Shown: positions 34,943-46,840, counted from the first letter of the stretch. The stretch: 64,000 nucleotides of DNA from Protea cynaroides (GCA_028583415.1 CM053267.1:17155583-17219582), one strand, 5' to 3'. Program-made: numbers and translations. The notes: generated by a model from the sequence alone, not told the origin.

Positions 34943-36168
34943 TCATGGAGCTGGAGGTGCCGGAGGAGGAGGTGCCTCACGATCTCGGTCATAGTCCTCC
35001 GCATACACTCTAGTCAGCCAGGCTACCTGAGTCTGGGTCACCTGGAGACTAGCTGCCAGCTCGGCCATCTGCTGATCCGACGCACGCTGGGCCTCTCTAA
35101 TCTCACGTAGTAGCCCCATCATATCATCAGAGGGTGGGCGTGAAGGACCAGCAATGTGTGAAGGAGCTCGAGATGGACCAGCTCTAGTAGAATGTAGAGG
35201 TGAAGGAGGAGGTATGACGTCTACATCCATGAACATACGATCCTCATCCTCAGCATTACCCCCATGGTCCCTTGCTCCTGCTGTTGCTGCTGCCGCCTCA
35301 GCGTCTGCTACCTCTACTCGAGTACGAGGACGCACCAGAGCGTTCCTCTCATCATCACTAACCTGAGCATCCTGCATACCCATCCTTCAGATGGCCTCCC
35401 AGTCAAAGTCCTATGAGAAGGTCTTCTCCTGAATCCTCTCATCCAATAAATCAACGTGTAGGCATGTGAGCAGTGTAGTGATCAGATGTCCCTAGGGTAG
35501 GTTGCCTAACTGACCAGGCAGCGTAGCACGGATCATCGTCCAGATGATAATATAAGGAAGGTAGACAGGCTGCCTAGTGTAAATGCAGTAGAGAACATAC
35601 TAAGTCAACTGAGAAATCCAATCATAGTGTCCACTCTGGGGGATCAGGTTGTGCTGGATAATTTTGCAGTACACCCGAGGCTCTGGACGTAGGTTGATCG
35701 CTTTCATCTCCCAGCGATCATCTCTAATGAGCTAACTATCAATCTCAACACGCATCGCCAAGGATAGGAACTGGGGTTCCTTGGGAGCACAGTACACTAA
35801 AGGGCCGTCATTTGATATGTCCAAAAGATCAACCAACTGCTGGCAGTTAAATGAAACCTTCACCCCTTTGACGTAGCTAGTGATCCTGAGCTCCCTACCC
35901 CTCTCTGTGTCATTGCGATCCCCCAATACCTGGAGATTGCAATATTTCTGCTTCACCAAAGCAGGACGAGTACAAGCCTCATAGGTGATCACAGGAAGCC
36001 AGCCCATGTCACCAAAAGCACCCTCCATGTTAAACAAGGCTAGACTAGCCAAGTTTACACAGCGACCCCCTTCTACTTTCTTACGCTCATAGCGAGCATA
36101 CTGAGCTTCTGCCTCGTTGGAGTGGAAACGAACGGGGTCATGAGCCCTAGAACCTTGGTACCAGCCAT
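34943..36168 (-). pseudogene. Antisense reading frame of element A (PF20167-like plant transposon protein)
   Basis: This frame runs opposite to gag-pol, between the primer-binding site and gag. The N-terminal part reads LASLALFNMEGAFGDMGWLP, KYCNLQVLGDRNDTERGREL and RITSYVKGVKVSF. The central part holds VYCKIIQHNLIPQSGHYDWI. The C-terminal part reads MGMQDAQVSDDERNALVRPR, a Pro/Ser-rich linker (PPPSPLHSTRAGPSR) and a helical tail (LREIREAQRASDQQMAELAA). The central block resembles the family called 'putative plant transposon protein' (PF20167: FYANL, VRG..V.FS, HNLLP, LLY.I.TG). One base missing near the start codon, plus later stops, break this copy. B and C carry homologues with different lesions, so the ancestral frame was open. 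The role is unknown; a DNA-binding or regulatory protein is a guess. Confidence 0.7.
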
Positions 36169-36771
36169 ACTATCTGCCAAGACATAGAAAAACAAATAAG
36201 ATATTAGTAATGGTGAAAAACTCAAAAATTTCGACATTATAACGACATAATTTGACCAAAAGCCTCACTTTTCACCCAAATAACTGGGCAGGAAGACTTA
36301 CATAGGTTCCAAACAATCCTGCAAAGCTCATACAGTTGGAAATTTAATTTAGAAAGATCGAATTTGAAGAAATTTTAATAAATTCGAAAAATCTCAAAAA
36401 TTAGGTCAAAAATAGAAAATTTTAAGTTTCTCGATAACCAACCGATGAAACTCAAATATTTTTGAGGGCTTTCGTCCATTGGGTGACCAATAGCAAAAGC
36501 CCCCAATAAAAATTAAATTTTTACGATTAGAAAAAATTTAATTTGGAGAAAACGATGTAAATGGACGAAAACTTAGTTTAGAAAGCTTAAAAATGGGAAA
36601 TAGTAGAGAGCATACCTGAAGAGACGGAGCGGGAGTCGTGAACGGAAGAAACAATCACCAAGCCCTAGGGGTCGATACTGTAGCAACACAGGGAAGCGAG
36701 TTGAGTTGGAAGAAAAGAGGAAGAATAGGAAATGAAACCAAAATTAGGTTTAAAAACCTGATTTTGGATCA
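36169..36771. other. Spacer between the antisense gene and the motif cluster of A
   Basis: AT-rich, no gene. It is conserved in B (49710-50231) and C (54727-55327), for example AAACTCAAAT followed by TTTT(T/G)AGGGCTTTCGTC. It probably contains the promoter of the antisense gene and part of the gag leader. Confidence 0.5.
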
Positions 36772-36930
36772 TAGGGTCGCAGAATTCGACCAAAATGTGC
36801 GACCCTACGGCCGACCCTACCATCGACCCTAGGCTCTCGGTGAGCTGATAATGTTCTTAGGGTCACATACCTTAGGGTCGCATACCCTAGGGTGGCATAA
36901 GGAGCGACCCTACCATCGACCCTACGATAG
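36772..36930. promoter_or_regulatory. Internal GGGTCG motif cluster of A
   Basis: Two GGGTCG and five CGACCC, several as CGACCCTAC, with one CGACCA. These carry the same flanking bases as the clusters in A's own LTRs. It lies between the divergently oriented antisense gene and gag. Confidence 0.7.
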
Positions 36931-37071
36931 AAAATACAGTGTTTTGTCAGAATGACTTGAAAAATTGGAAATTTATATTGATTAGTTAGATTTTGACTTG
37001 GGAACAACTTATATTGATTGCCTCACATGTTCTATGATTGTTTTCAGACACTACTACCACCAGAACAGGAA

Positions 37072-38330
37072 ATGACTGGGCGAAGAGTGACCAGACGAGG
37101 CCGTAACCCAATTCCACCACCACCTGTGGAGGAAGACAGCCATGTAAATCGTGAAGCACAAGAGAATCTGAATATGGCACCGCCAGTAGCTAATGGCCAG
37201 GAAAACCCTACAAACTTGCGAGCCCCACCTACAGATTTGACTACAGCCGTAATGAACTTAGCACAACAGCTGCAGCAAATACAGTAGGTGCAAGCCAATA
37301 TGCAAGCTGCTATAGGAATGGCTTTTCCAGCTGCACATACGACACCTATGCCAACAGGACAAGCAAGCACAGTACCAAGGGGAAGCAATACGGTACCCCA
37401 CGCACCTCAAACACCAGTTATGCAGGCTCCAGTGTAGAATCTTGAGGTAGCTCAAGGTAGTTACCAGTACCAACCACCTATGTATGGGGCCTATGCTCAG
37501 TATTAGCTGGACCACTCCCAATTGATCGAGCGTTTGCTGAAGATGAAGCCTAAAGAATATAATGGTAAACCAGCTGATCCTTTGTGGCCAGCACATTGGA
37601 TCGACAAAATGGAGAGGAATTTTATGATGATGACAGTGAATGAGGAGGAGAAAGTACTGTGTGCAACCTTCATGTTGAAAGGCGATGCACACCATTGGTG
37701 GAAGTCCACACTTATCTGTTAACAAAGCACGCCCAATTGACCTGGGCAATCTATAAAGAGGCATTTTTTCAGAAGTACTTCCCCAGAAGTTTCATAGATT
37801 CTATGGAGAGAGAATTCCTGAGTTTATATCAGGGGCAAATGACTATGGATGCATACCAACAGTGTTATGAAGAGCTATTCTTCTTTGCACCCGTTAGCAT
37901 GGGAGAGGAAAATACAAAGACCCGAAGGTTCGTCATGGGACTCAGGGGAAGCATCCGTGAGCATGTTTTGGGATTGGAAAAGAAAGTGTACAACGAAGCA
38001 GTACAGATTGCTCGAGTAATAGAGTCGAGCCAGAAGGAGAGCTACTTTGCTCAAAATATGGGCATTAAAAGGCCAAATGGAAATTCATACAACGGAGGAA
38101 ATACAAGGACATTCAAACCCTTCCGTACTCAAGGCTTTAATGCTGCAGCCAAGACTACTCCAGTAGCTCAACCACAACAAAAGCAAAATAACGAAGGAGT
38201 AAAATGCTTTAACTGCAACCAAGTAGGAATTATTTAAGGGAATGTCCTAAACCCAGAAAGCAGCTACAGCAAGGAAAGGTTTATGCGGTTACATCTGAGG
38301 ATGCGGCCGCATCTCCTGATGTGGTCACAG
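37072..38330 (+). pseudogene. gag of element A
   Basis: The ATG at 37072 follows an acceptor-like GTTTTCAG (37040-37047) that is also present in B, which suggests a spliced leader. The head is MTGRRVTRRGRNPIPPPP, then a Pro/Gln-rich region (LAQQLQQIQ). The capsid domain reads LLKMKPKEYNGKPADPLWPA, FMLKGDAHHWW, YQGQMTMDAYQQCYEELFFF and FVMGLRGSIREHVLGLEKKV. The nucleocapsid knuckle starts CFNCNQVG; Asn stands where the zinc-ligand His belongs. Stops include TAG at 37285-37287, TAG at 37435-37437 (a position where B and C also have a stop) and TAG near 37506. A shift at about 37720 and one before the knuckle's end complete the damage. Confidence 0.88.
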
Positions 38331-38399
38331 GTATGACTTGAACCTTTCATTTTATGTTACATTGTGTAAGCATGTAGACTAAATTAAAACAAATCACAG
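38331..38399 (+). other. Intron-like segment between gag and protease (A)
   Basis: 69 nt, GTATGA donor, ACTAAAT branch-like site about 25 nt before the end and CACAG acceptor. It holds in-frame TGA and TAG stops. Removing it joins VVT-G-IVPIND in frame. Unspliced RNA would give Gag; spliced RNA would give Gag-Pol. The same segment is present in B and C. Confidence 0.6.
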
Positions 38400-41300
38400 G
38401 TATCGTACCTATTAATGACATACCCGCTAGAGTACTCTTTGATTCTGGAGCTACTCATTCTTTTATATCTGTGTCATTTGAAAAGAAGCTGAATCTACCC
38501 CTTAAATCTTTAGACTACAAACTGCTTGTGCGATCACCTATGGGATTAGAAGTGGAATTAGAAAAAGGTTATGGACCATGTCCAGTTCTTATTGGCGAGA
38601 AGACTTTGGATGCAACCTTGATTCAACTTGAGATGACAGACTTTGACGTCATCTTGGGAATGGACTGGTTAGCTCAGCATTCTGCAAACCTATTGTGTGC
38701 CGAAAAGAAGCTGACATTTAAAGACAAAGAAGGAGCAGAGTTTAGTTTTACGGGAACCAAACTTCCCCATAAACGAAAACTCATCCTCTCTACATTAAAG
38801 GTAGAAAATGCCTCGAGAAAGGAGGAGTTGGGTATCTAGTATCAGTGGTCGACCTCACTAAGGAAACACCACGAATGGAGAATATTAATGTTGTGGGTGA
38901 CTTTCCAGATGTATTTCCTGAGGAACTACCCGGACTACCACCCGATCGAGCTATAGAGTTCGTTATAGATCTGATACCCGGAGTCGCACCAGTATCTAAA
39001 GCACCCTATCGAATGGCTCCTACTGAATTGAAGGAATTAAAAGTACAGTTACAAGAATTATTGGACAAAGGTTATATCAGACCTAGTATATCACCATGGG
39101 GAGCGCCAGTATTGTTTGTAAAGAAGAAGGACGGTAGTGTTCGACTGTGTATAGACTATCGAGAATTGAATAAGCTTACAATCAAGAATCGATACCCATT
39201 GCCTCGGAATCGATGACTTGTTCGATCAGTTGCAAGGTGCCAAGGTGTTCTCCAAGATCGATCTTCGATAAGGATACCATCAGTTGAAGATTAAGGACGG
39301 TGATATTCCAAAGACAGAACAAGATATGGACATTATGAATTTTTAGTCATGTCTTTTGGATTGACTAACGCACGCGCAACTTTTATGGAACTCATGAATC
39401 GGGTATTCCATGATATATTGGATACGTCGGTCATTGTGTTTATTGATGATATATTGGTCTACTCCAAGGACAAGGAAACTCATGTCATGAATCTAAGAGC
39501 CACTCTGCAGTGATTAAGGAAAGAAAAGCTTTACGCCAAATTTACAAAGTGTGAGTTTTGGCTAAATGAGATTGCTTTCTTAGGCCATGTTGTATCCGTT
39601 GAAGGAATTAAAGTGGATCCCAGCAAGATTGAAGCCATTGTGAAGTGGGAAGCACCAAAGAGCATTGCAGAAATTAGAAGTTTCCTAGGTCTAGCTGGGT
39701 ATTATCGACGATTCGTGGAAGACTATTCCAGAATTGTCGTACCTCTCACCAGTTTGACTAAGAAAGGAGAAAAGTTTGTTTGGACTGATAAATGTGAGAA
39801 AAGTTTTCAAACATTTAAGGCTAGACTGATATCTGCTCCGATCTTGACTATTCCTATTCCAGGACAACCATTTATCTTGTATACTGATACGTCAGGATTG
39901 GGTTTTGGATGCGTACTTATGCAAGGAGAACAAGTAGTTGCGTATGTTTCAAGACAGCTGAAAACATATGAGAAGAATTATCCTACTCATGACTTGGAAT
40001 TAGCGGCAGTAGTACATGCTGCCAAGATATGGAGACATTATTTGTATGGAGAGAAATTTCAGATTAAATCAGATCATAAGAGTCTCACTTATCTTTTTAA
40101 TTAGAAGGACTTGAACATGAGACAAAGAAAATGGCTGGAATTATTGAAGGATTATGATTGCGATATCCAGTATCATCCAGGAAAGGCTAATGTAGTTGCT
40201 GATGCGCTAAACAGAAAAGCAATGATAAAATCTCATGGAGAGATTAACACGACTGCAACAATGTGTACTACAGGAAAAGTATTCAATTATGGTAATGAAC
40301 AGTTCGTGATAGATGCATCGGGTGGATCAACCAACCAAGGGTTTATTCATCGATTTTCAAATATGTTCGCAACATTGAAGATTGTAACTGATATAATTGA
40401 TGAAGTGAAAGCCGCTATTAAATCAGACCCTTATCTGAGAACGGTACAAGAAGACATCAAAAAAGGTAGGACAATTCTTGAGTTCACCTTGGACGATGAA
40501 AAGGTACTGAAGTACAAAGAAAGAGTATGTGTTCCTGAAACAGAAGATTTGGACATTAGTCACCGACTAATGAATGAAGCTCACACCACCGCCTATTCGG
40601 TACATCCTGGAAGTACAAAGATGTATCATGATTTGAAGATATTATATTGGTGGAGAGGAATGAAAGCAGATGTAGCTAAATTTGTGTCTCAATGCCTAAA
40701 CTGTCAAAAGGTGAAGGCTGAATGGCAAAGACCTGCAGGATTGTTGCAGTCGCCACCAGAACCAGCATGGAAATGGGACTGCATCACTGTGGACTTCGTC
40801 ACCGGGTTACCATTGACTCCTCGAGTAGTTGACGCGGTCTAGGTGATTGTAGATCGTCTGACTAAGACAGCTCGCTTTATAGCTATACGACCACAGTATA
40901 CCTTGGAGAGGTTAGCCAAGCTATATGTGGATAACATTGTTAGATTACATGGTGTACCTAAAAGCATTGTGTCTGATAGAGACCCACGCTTTACTTCAAA
41001 GTTTTGGGAAGGATTGCAAAAGGCTATGGGTACAACATTGAAGTTCAGTACTGCATTCCATCCTTAGACAGACAAACAGTCGGAGTGTACTATTCAGATT
41101 TTAGAAGACATGCTTCGAGCCTGTGTTATTTATTTTAAAGGCTCATGGGACGAGAAACTACCATTGATTGAGTTCATCTATAACAACAGCTATCAGGCTA
41201 CTATACAGATGTCACCCTATGAAGCACTGTATGGTAGGAAGTGTCGAACTCCTTTGTTTCGGAATGAAGTTGGAGAACATAGCATCGTTGACCAGAGTTT

Positions 41301-41860
41301 GTTGAAGAGACTTGCCGAGTAGTCGACATTATCAAGGAAAGAGTTAGGACGGCTCAGAATCGTCGAAAACAGTATGTAGATACTCGACGTCGAGACCTTG
41401 AATTTATCGTAGGTGATAAGGTATTCTTGAAAGTATCACCTATGCGAGGTTTAAAACGATTCGGACAGAAAGGGAAGCTAAGTCTGAGATATGTCGAGCC
41501 ATATGAGATTCTAACTAAACCTAGAAAAGTAGCTTATCAGTTAGCACTACCACCATCTATGTCAAGTGTGCATGATGTATTTCATATCTCATTATTAAAG
41601 AAGTACGTCAGAGATCCAATGCACGTTTTGACAGCAGATCCACCAGATCTAACTGCTGATTTGACATTTGAAGTAGCACCAACTGAAATCACTAGCCGAA
41701 ATGTTCAACGTCTACGCAACCGTGATATATACTATGTTATGGTCACCTAGTGGAGCCGAGATATAGAAGAGATCACATGGGAAGAAGAGAATGCTATGCG
41801 AAAGTAATATCCTCACCTTTTCGACTCGGAAGGTATGTAAAAATTTTGAGGATGAAATTT
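38400..41860 (+). pseudogene. pol of element A: protease, RT, RNase H, integrase, chromodomain-like tail
   Basis: Protease has the active-site block LFDSGATHSF (38441-38464). RT begins after FPEELPGLPPDRAIEFVIDL, with VLFVKKKDGSVRLCIDYREL and the catalytic VFIDDILVYSKD (near 39440). RNase H shows ILYTDTSGLGFGCVLMQG. Integrase has the zinc site HTTAYSVHPGSTKMYHDL...CLNCQKVKAE, then WDCITVDFVTGLP, SIVSDRDPRFTSKFW and IQILEDML of the DDE core. The tail VAPTEITSRNVQRLRNRDI...WSRDIEEITWEEE is chromodomain-like. The block order and wording fit the Tekay lineage. At least nine lesions occur: a one-base loss near 38805, an insertion near 39205, TAA at about 39268, a deletion near 39318, TGA near 39513, and TAG at 40102, 40840 and 41065, among others. 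Confidence 0.9.
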
Positions 41861-41865
41861 TTAAT

Positions 41866-41884
41866 AAGAGGGGGGGGGGGAGAG
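41866..41884 (+). promoter_or_regulatory. Polypurine tract of A
   Basis: AAGAGGGGGGGGGGAGAG lies directly before the 3' LTR. It primes plus-strand synthesis. Confidence 0.85.
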
Positions 41885-42024
41885 TTGTAAGACCCATATC
41901 GAACTAAACGGTCTTACCACCTAGTACCAGGTCGACCTATCATGGTCGAGCCAAGTGGACCAAGTACGTGAAGAAACCACAAGACCAGGTATGAAGTCTA
42001 ACCAAAAAACAATCAAATATGAGG

Positions 42025-42160
42025 GTAGGGTCGCATGCCTAAATAGGTATGATCGACCCCACCTCAAAAGAGTCCAACCCATGACTTTTTAGTCGTGGGG
42101 TCGCATGACTAGAAAAACGTAGGGTCGACAGATTCTGCGACCCTACATGCAACCCTACGT
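42025..42160. promoter_or_regulatory. GGGTCG motif cluster 1, 3' LTR of A
   Basis: Same layout as 32461-32600. One arm has decayed to AACCCTAC. Confidence 0.7.
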
Positions 42161-42250
42161 TAGCAAACATAATCCAAAAATTAGGAAACCATCCTAATTC
42201 AAAGGGGGTCTTTCCTAAACTCATTGGGACTTATTATGGAGGGTTTTCTC

Positions 42251-42258
42251 TATAAATA
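42251..42258 (+). promoter_or_regulatory. LTR TATA box (A, 3' LTR)
   Basis: TATAAATA in CTCTATAAATAGGACGTCCC. The element promoter is expected here. The same site in the 5' LTR has changed to TGTAAATA. Confidence 0.75.
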
Positions 42259-42652
42259 GGACGTCCCATAGCCTCTTTCACTCCTTTAGAACCCTAATTG
42301 AAAGTGAGAGAAAGAGAAAGAGAAGGAAGAGAAGAAGAAAAGGAAACTTGAAGAAGAAGACTAAGGAAGAGGAGGAAGTTCAGAGAAACCTCTGAATTAA
42401 GGTATGAACTTAATTCCCTACCTGAATAAGAGAGCCTATAATAATTATGAAGAACTTAAGATTAGGAGAAACCCAAATCATCCATCCATGGACGAGTTCC
42501 AAGAGATTCCATGGAGAAAATCATTATGGACAATGAATGGTGTATAAATTGTAGTTTTGAGCCATAGAACAATCATAGAATGGACCATGATAGTAAGCCA
42601 AAGGATCCAAACATGAAGGGATGGACTTTAGAATGAAAGGTCAACTCAGAAC

Positions 42653-42842
42653 ATGTGTGGTCGCACGTAGGGTCGAATGATATCCGACCCTACGAGACCA
42701 TATGATCGACCACATGCCCTCGAGAAGTCCCAGGGAGGGTGTGGTCGCACGTAGGGTCGAATGGTATCCGACCCCACATGCGACCCTACACCCTGGGGTC
42801 GCAGAAACTGCTACCCTAGGTGCTACCTTACCTGCGACCCTA
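42653..42842. promoter_or_regulatory. GGGTCG motif cluster 2, 3' LTR of A
   Basis: Same layout as 33093-33280, with inverted GTAGGGTCG/CGACCCTAC pairs. Confidence 0.7.
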
Positions 42843-43803
42843 TAAGTTCTGTTAGTTTAAACATGTTGGAACTAATTCTAATTAAAATTTATCGACTTGT
42901 TAGGTCTTTCTAGTGGTTTAAAGGTGAATTATAAAGCTTGAACGAAGATCTCTTAGCAATTGAAGGTAAGGGAACAAGACCTAAACTAATTGGTTAATAA
43001 TAAACTGTTTTCGTTTATTGAGTCCAACACCATGAATGATTCTATGCTTGTATGCTTGTAATGCGCATATCACATGTCATCAACTATTCCTGTTATTACT
43101 GTTCATGCATATTTAATTCTGTTTATTTATAACATGATGATGATGATGATGCTAGGAATAGACATGTGAATGTATGTGTGTGATTAGTGTACTTGATGCG
43201 AGTGGAGCATCAGGGGGAGGACATGATACTATGGTTCATCCTGGTCACCTGACTCTAGCTCTATCTCTATTTAAGTCTTGTCCACTGACATTGTTGTATC
43301 GCCATTACCTTAGTAGAACAATTACGTCGTAGGGCATCAGGGGAGGTGGTCTCGAACCGTGTAGTCTATGACTCTGCAGGGGGCCTTAGCTCTATCTCTA
43401 TAGACGTATTAAGGGATGCTGGGGTGAGGCCTTGGATACACTGTTTGACATTAGGATTAGTTAGTTGTGAGTCCAGTTTGCAAGCCCTCGTCAACAGGGG
43501 CTTACGTGTTGGTATGGGTAGAGCATCAGGGGAAGTGTGATGTGGTGTGGTCCTAAGCACTTTAGCTCTATCTCTATTCCATGGTGGGTGCATGTGGGGG
43601 CAGTAATAGTGTTTGATCCATTGGGCGATTTCACACATTCATGTATAGAGGTGCGGCGGCCACCAATCCTTTCTATTGCACATTGCAAACTTATGAATTA
43701 AACCAAAGGTATGAATTGAATGCATGCATATGTTTGTTGCATTGTTTTGTTTGCTCACTAAGCCGTGATGTGTGCTCACCCTTTTCAAATTTAAATATTT
43801 TTA

Positions 43804-43935
43804 ATTGATGTTGCAGGTACGACAGTGGAAGATTATATGAATGCTGCAACATACGGGCATGCGGCGGCAATGGAGGCAGAATTGATGATGGAATCGCATG
43901 ATTCTTGCGAGTGCAACTCCTATATTTTTTATTAG
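43804..43935 (+). other. Conserved LTR reading frame (3' LTR of A)
   Basis: Reads IDVAGTTVEDYMNAATYGH and then AAAMEAELMMESHDSCECNS, open to the shared stop. One codon (Ser) is lost relative to the others. Confidence 0.5.
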
Positions 43936-44217
43936 ATTTTGTTTAATTTATACAGACAATGTAATTGATTTAATTATTTTAATTTATGTCTTAGTCCTTT
44001 TTGAAGATAATTGGATAATTTATTTACTTTATCACAGTTAGACTCTCAGTTCATTTAATATTAAAGACTTCCGCTATCGTGTATTTATTCTAATTTTTGG
44101 TTGTGGATGTGTATGGTTTAAGCAAACGGACACAGCCTATTCGAGATCCTGGTTGAATAGTTGGTTTATTAGCGGTTCATCACACCATTCTTAATAGTGC
44201 GGAATTGGGGTGTGACA

Positions 44218-44222
44218 TGGGT
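44218..44222. repeat. Target-site duplication of element A, right copy (TGGGT)
   Basis: Identical to 32317-32321. Confidence 0.9.
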
Positions 44223-44225
44223 AGG

Positions 44226-44340
44226 TATGGTCGACCATATGGTAAGAATGAAGATCACGAATCCAGGACCCCATGGTCGATGATTTCGACCCTATGGTTG
44301 ACGGGTTCTACGACCGTAGCCATTGACCGTAAGACCCTAG
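44226..44340. promoter_or_regulatory. TATGGTCG motif cluster 1, LTR H
   Basis: TATGGTCGACCATA palindrome at 44226-44239 and CATGGTCGA near 44271, with one CGACCC. The flavour is TATGGTCG, unlike A. Confidence 0.65.
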
Positions 44341-44425
44341 GTCAGTCTCCGAGTTTTGAAAACTTTTCTAAATTAAGGGATTTCTTTCCTAATTGAAAGA
44401 GGACTCTATATGGAGAGTCTTTTTC

Positions 44426-44433
44426 TATATAAA
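44426..44433 (+). promoter_or_regulatory. LTR TATA box (H)
   Basis: TATATAAA followed by GGACGTCCC, as in the other LTRs. Confidence 0.7.
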
Positions 44434-44840
44434 GGACGTCCCTCAGTCCTTTTTCACTCTTTTAGAACATTAGTAAATCCTAGAGAAAGAGAAGGAAAGA
44501 GAAGGAAGAGAAGAAGGAGAAGAAGAAAAGGCTAAGGAGAGGATCTTGCTGAGAAGAGATTGGCTCTTTATTACAGGCAAAGGTATGAACCTAATCCCTG
44601 GAGATGTAAACTCTATGGAATAAGATTTCTATGGAAGATAGGTAATATCAACCTATTATGATCCATGTGATTTCCTTGAAAAAATCCCAAGAAAAATCAT
44701 GAGGAGTGAGTTTGATGATAGGGTTAATAAGAAACTACTAATGATGGCCATATGATGACCTTAGAATAAATCCAATTGAAGATCAGAGGACTTGACCCAG
44801 GAAGAATTTGAATTGCATGTAGTCTGTGATCAGAAATCCC

Positions 44841-44960
44841 AAGGTCGTAGCTACGGTCGACCATAGCATGACCAGCCTGATCAGAGGATCGACCATAGGC
44901 ATTCGGGAAGATTCAGGAATCATATGGTCGCAGCTATGGTCACACCGTATGCAACCATAG
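44841..44960. promoter_or_regulatory. TATGGTCG motif cluster 2, LTR H
   Basis: GGTCGACCATAG, GATCGACCATAG, TATGGTCGCAG and CTATGGTCAC. The arms again carry A-T flanks that pair with each other. Confidence 0.65.
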
Positions 44961-45999
44961 GGTATCAATCATAGGCAGTAAGGTTGATACAGTATGAGAC
45001 CATAGGACCAATCAGACACCTATCAGTGCTCTGTTTTGATTTCCTACTACTGTAACATGTTATATATAAACCCTCACTTAAATTCATATAACTTTTAGGT
45101 TGTTAAATTGATTGAAAGAGAATTTCAAGACTTGAAAGGAGATCAAGTATTGCTAACAGGTGAGGGAACAAGACCTAAACTAATTGGTTAATAACAAACT
45201 ATTTACTTTTATTGAGTCTAATGCCATGATTGATTTTATGCGTATATGCTTGTAATGTGAATCTCACATGTCACCAATATTCTTGCTATTACTGCTCATG
45301 CATATTAAACTTCAGTTTATTTATAACATGATGATGATGATGATGATGCTAGGAATAGGCATGTGGTTGTATATGTGTGGTTGGTGTGTTGGATGCAAGT
45401 AAAGCATTAGGGGGAGGACGTGGCATGGTGGTCTCTGACCTCGTCACCAGACTCTAGCTCTATCTCTACTCAAGTCTTCCCCACTAACATCGTCGTATCG
45501 CCATTACCTTAGTAGAACTATTACGTCGTAGGGCATCAGGGGAGGTGGTTTCGGACCATATAGTCTTCGACTTTGTCGGGGGGCTTAGCTCTATCTCTAT
45601 GGACGTATTGAGGGATGCTGGGGTGAGGCCTTGGATACACTGTTTGGCATTAGGATTGGTTAGTTGCTAGTCCAGTTTGTAAGCCCTCGCCAATAGGGGC
45701 TTACGTGTGGGTATGAATAGGGCATCAGGGGAAGTGTTGGTGGTGTGTGATCCGGACACTTTAGCTCTATCTCTATTCCATGGTGGGTGCATGTGGGACA
45801 ATAATGGTGTTTGATCCATTGGGCAGATTCACACACTCGTGTATAGAGGTGCGGGGGCAACCAAACCTTTCTATAGCACATTACAAACTTAAAACCAGGG
45901 CAAAAATATGAATTGAATGCAGGCATATGTTTGTCGCATTGTTTTGTTTGCTCACTGAGCCATGATGTGTGCTCACCCTTTCGACGTCAAATATTTTTA

Positions 46000-46134
46000 G
46001 TTGATGATGAAGGACCTACAGTTAAATATTATATGAATGCGCCGATGTATGGACATGTAGCGGCGATGGACGGGAAATTAACAGAGGAGATGCATGATTC
46101 TTCATGTGAGTACAACCACTATGTTTATGATTAG
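46000..46134 (+). other. Conserved LTR reading frame (LTR H)
   Basis: Reads VDDEGPTVKYYMNAPMYGH and then VAAMDGKLTEEMHDSSCEYN, open to the shared stop, 45 codons. Confidence 0.5.
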
Positions 46135-46321
46135 TTTAGCTATGTTTGACTACTGGAACATGTAATGGATTAATTATTTTTATGTAAGACCTGTATCGAA
46201 CTAAGCGATCTTACCACCTGGTATCAGGTCTACCAATCAGGGTCGAGCCAAGTAGACCAAATGCGTGAAGAAACCACAAGACTAGGTATGAAAATCAATC
46301 CAAAAACAGTCAAATATGAGC

Positions 46322-46454
46322 GTGTGGTCGCATACCTAAACAGGTGTGACCGACCACACCTCAAAATAGTCCAACCACATGAATTTTGGTCGTGTGGTCG
46401 GACATTTCAGAAGGTGTGGTTGACAGATTCTACGACCCCACCTCCGACCACACG
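46322..46454. promoter_or_regulatory. GTGTGGTCG motif cluster 1, LTR B
   Basis: Three TGGTCG and two CGACCA, mainly as GTGTGGTCG and CGACCACAC, one CGACCC, no GGGTCG. Confidence 0.7.
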
Positions 46455-46647
46455 AACCCAGTCAGAACCAAAAATTAGGAAATTCCAAGAGAATCCATGG
46501 ATAAATTCCAAGAGAATCCATGGAGAAAATTATGTGGACAATGGATGGTACCTAAAATAATAGTTTTGAGCCATAGAACAACTGTAGGAAGGACCATGAT
46601 GATAAGCCAAGGAATCCAAACATGGCGGATTGGAATTGAGAGTGAAA

Positions 46648-46840
46648 GGTCGACCATCACACGTGTGGTCGCATGATGTGCGACCACACGAGACACACAT
46701 GTCCGACCACATGCCCTCGGTAAGTTTCAGGGAGAGTGTGGTCACATGTGTGGTCGAAGTATGTCCGACCACACCCTGCGACCCCACGCCCTGTGGTCGC
46801 AGAAACTGAGACCACAAGTGCTGCCACACCTGCGACCCCT
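46648..46840. promoter_or_regulatory. GTGTGGTCG motif cluster 2, LTR B
   Basis: Three TGGTCG, four CGACCA and two CGACCC, no GGGTCG. It has the same arrangement as cluster 2 of A but with GTGTGGTCG/CGACCACAC arms. Confidence 0.7.

Larger units (their letters stand above)
32322..44217 (+). mobile_element. Element A: complete Ty3/gypsy chromovirus (Tekay-like), 11.9 kb
   Basis: Two LTRs of 2,335 and 2,332 bp, a perfect 5-bp target duplication (TGGGT), a primer-binding site for initiator tRNA-Met, an antisense reading frame, gag, an intron-like segment, pol in the order PR-RT-RH-INT with a chromodomain-like tail, and a polypurine tract. I count about 25-27 differences between the LTRs over the first 330 or so positions. 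The insertion is therefore not recent. Stops and frameshifts in gag, pol and the antisense frame show it cannot make its own proteins. It sits inside LTR H. Confidence 0.92.
41886..44217 (+). repeat. 3' LTR of element A
   Basis: TGTAAGACCC to GGGGTGTGACA, 2,332 bp, colinear with the 5' LTR. Confidence 0.92.
44223..46182 (+). repeat. LTR H, right piece
   Basis: Continues the LTR that starts at 32162. It has its own TATA box, a distinct set of motif clusters, the TAGCTCTATCTCTAT-type subrepeats and the 45-codon frame. It breaks off at ...ATTATTTTTA, where LTR B begins; its last 200 or so bases are missing and should lie beyond the window if B inserted here. Confidence 0.8.

Noticed and set aside
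43346..43540. Plus-strand LTR frame (DVLRDAGVRPWIHCLTLGL...), also at 61937-62143
   Set aside because: Open in two LTRs but shifted by indels in the others, with no sign of selection.
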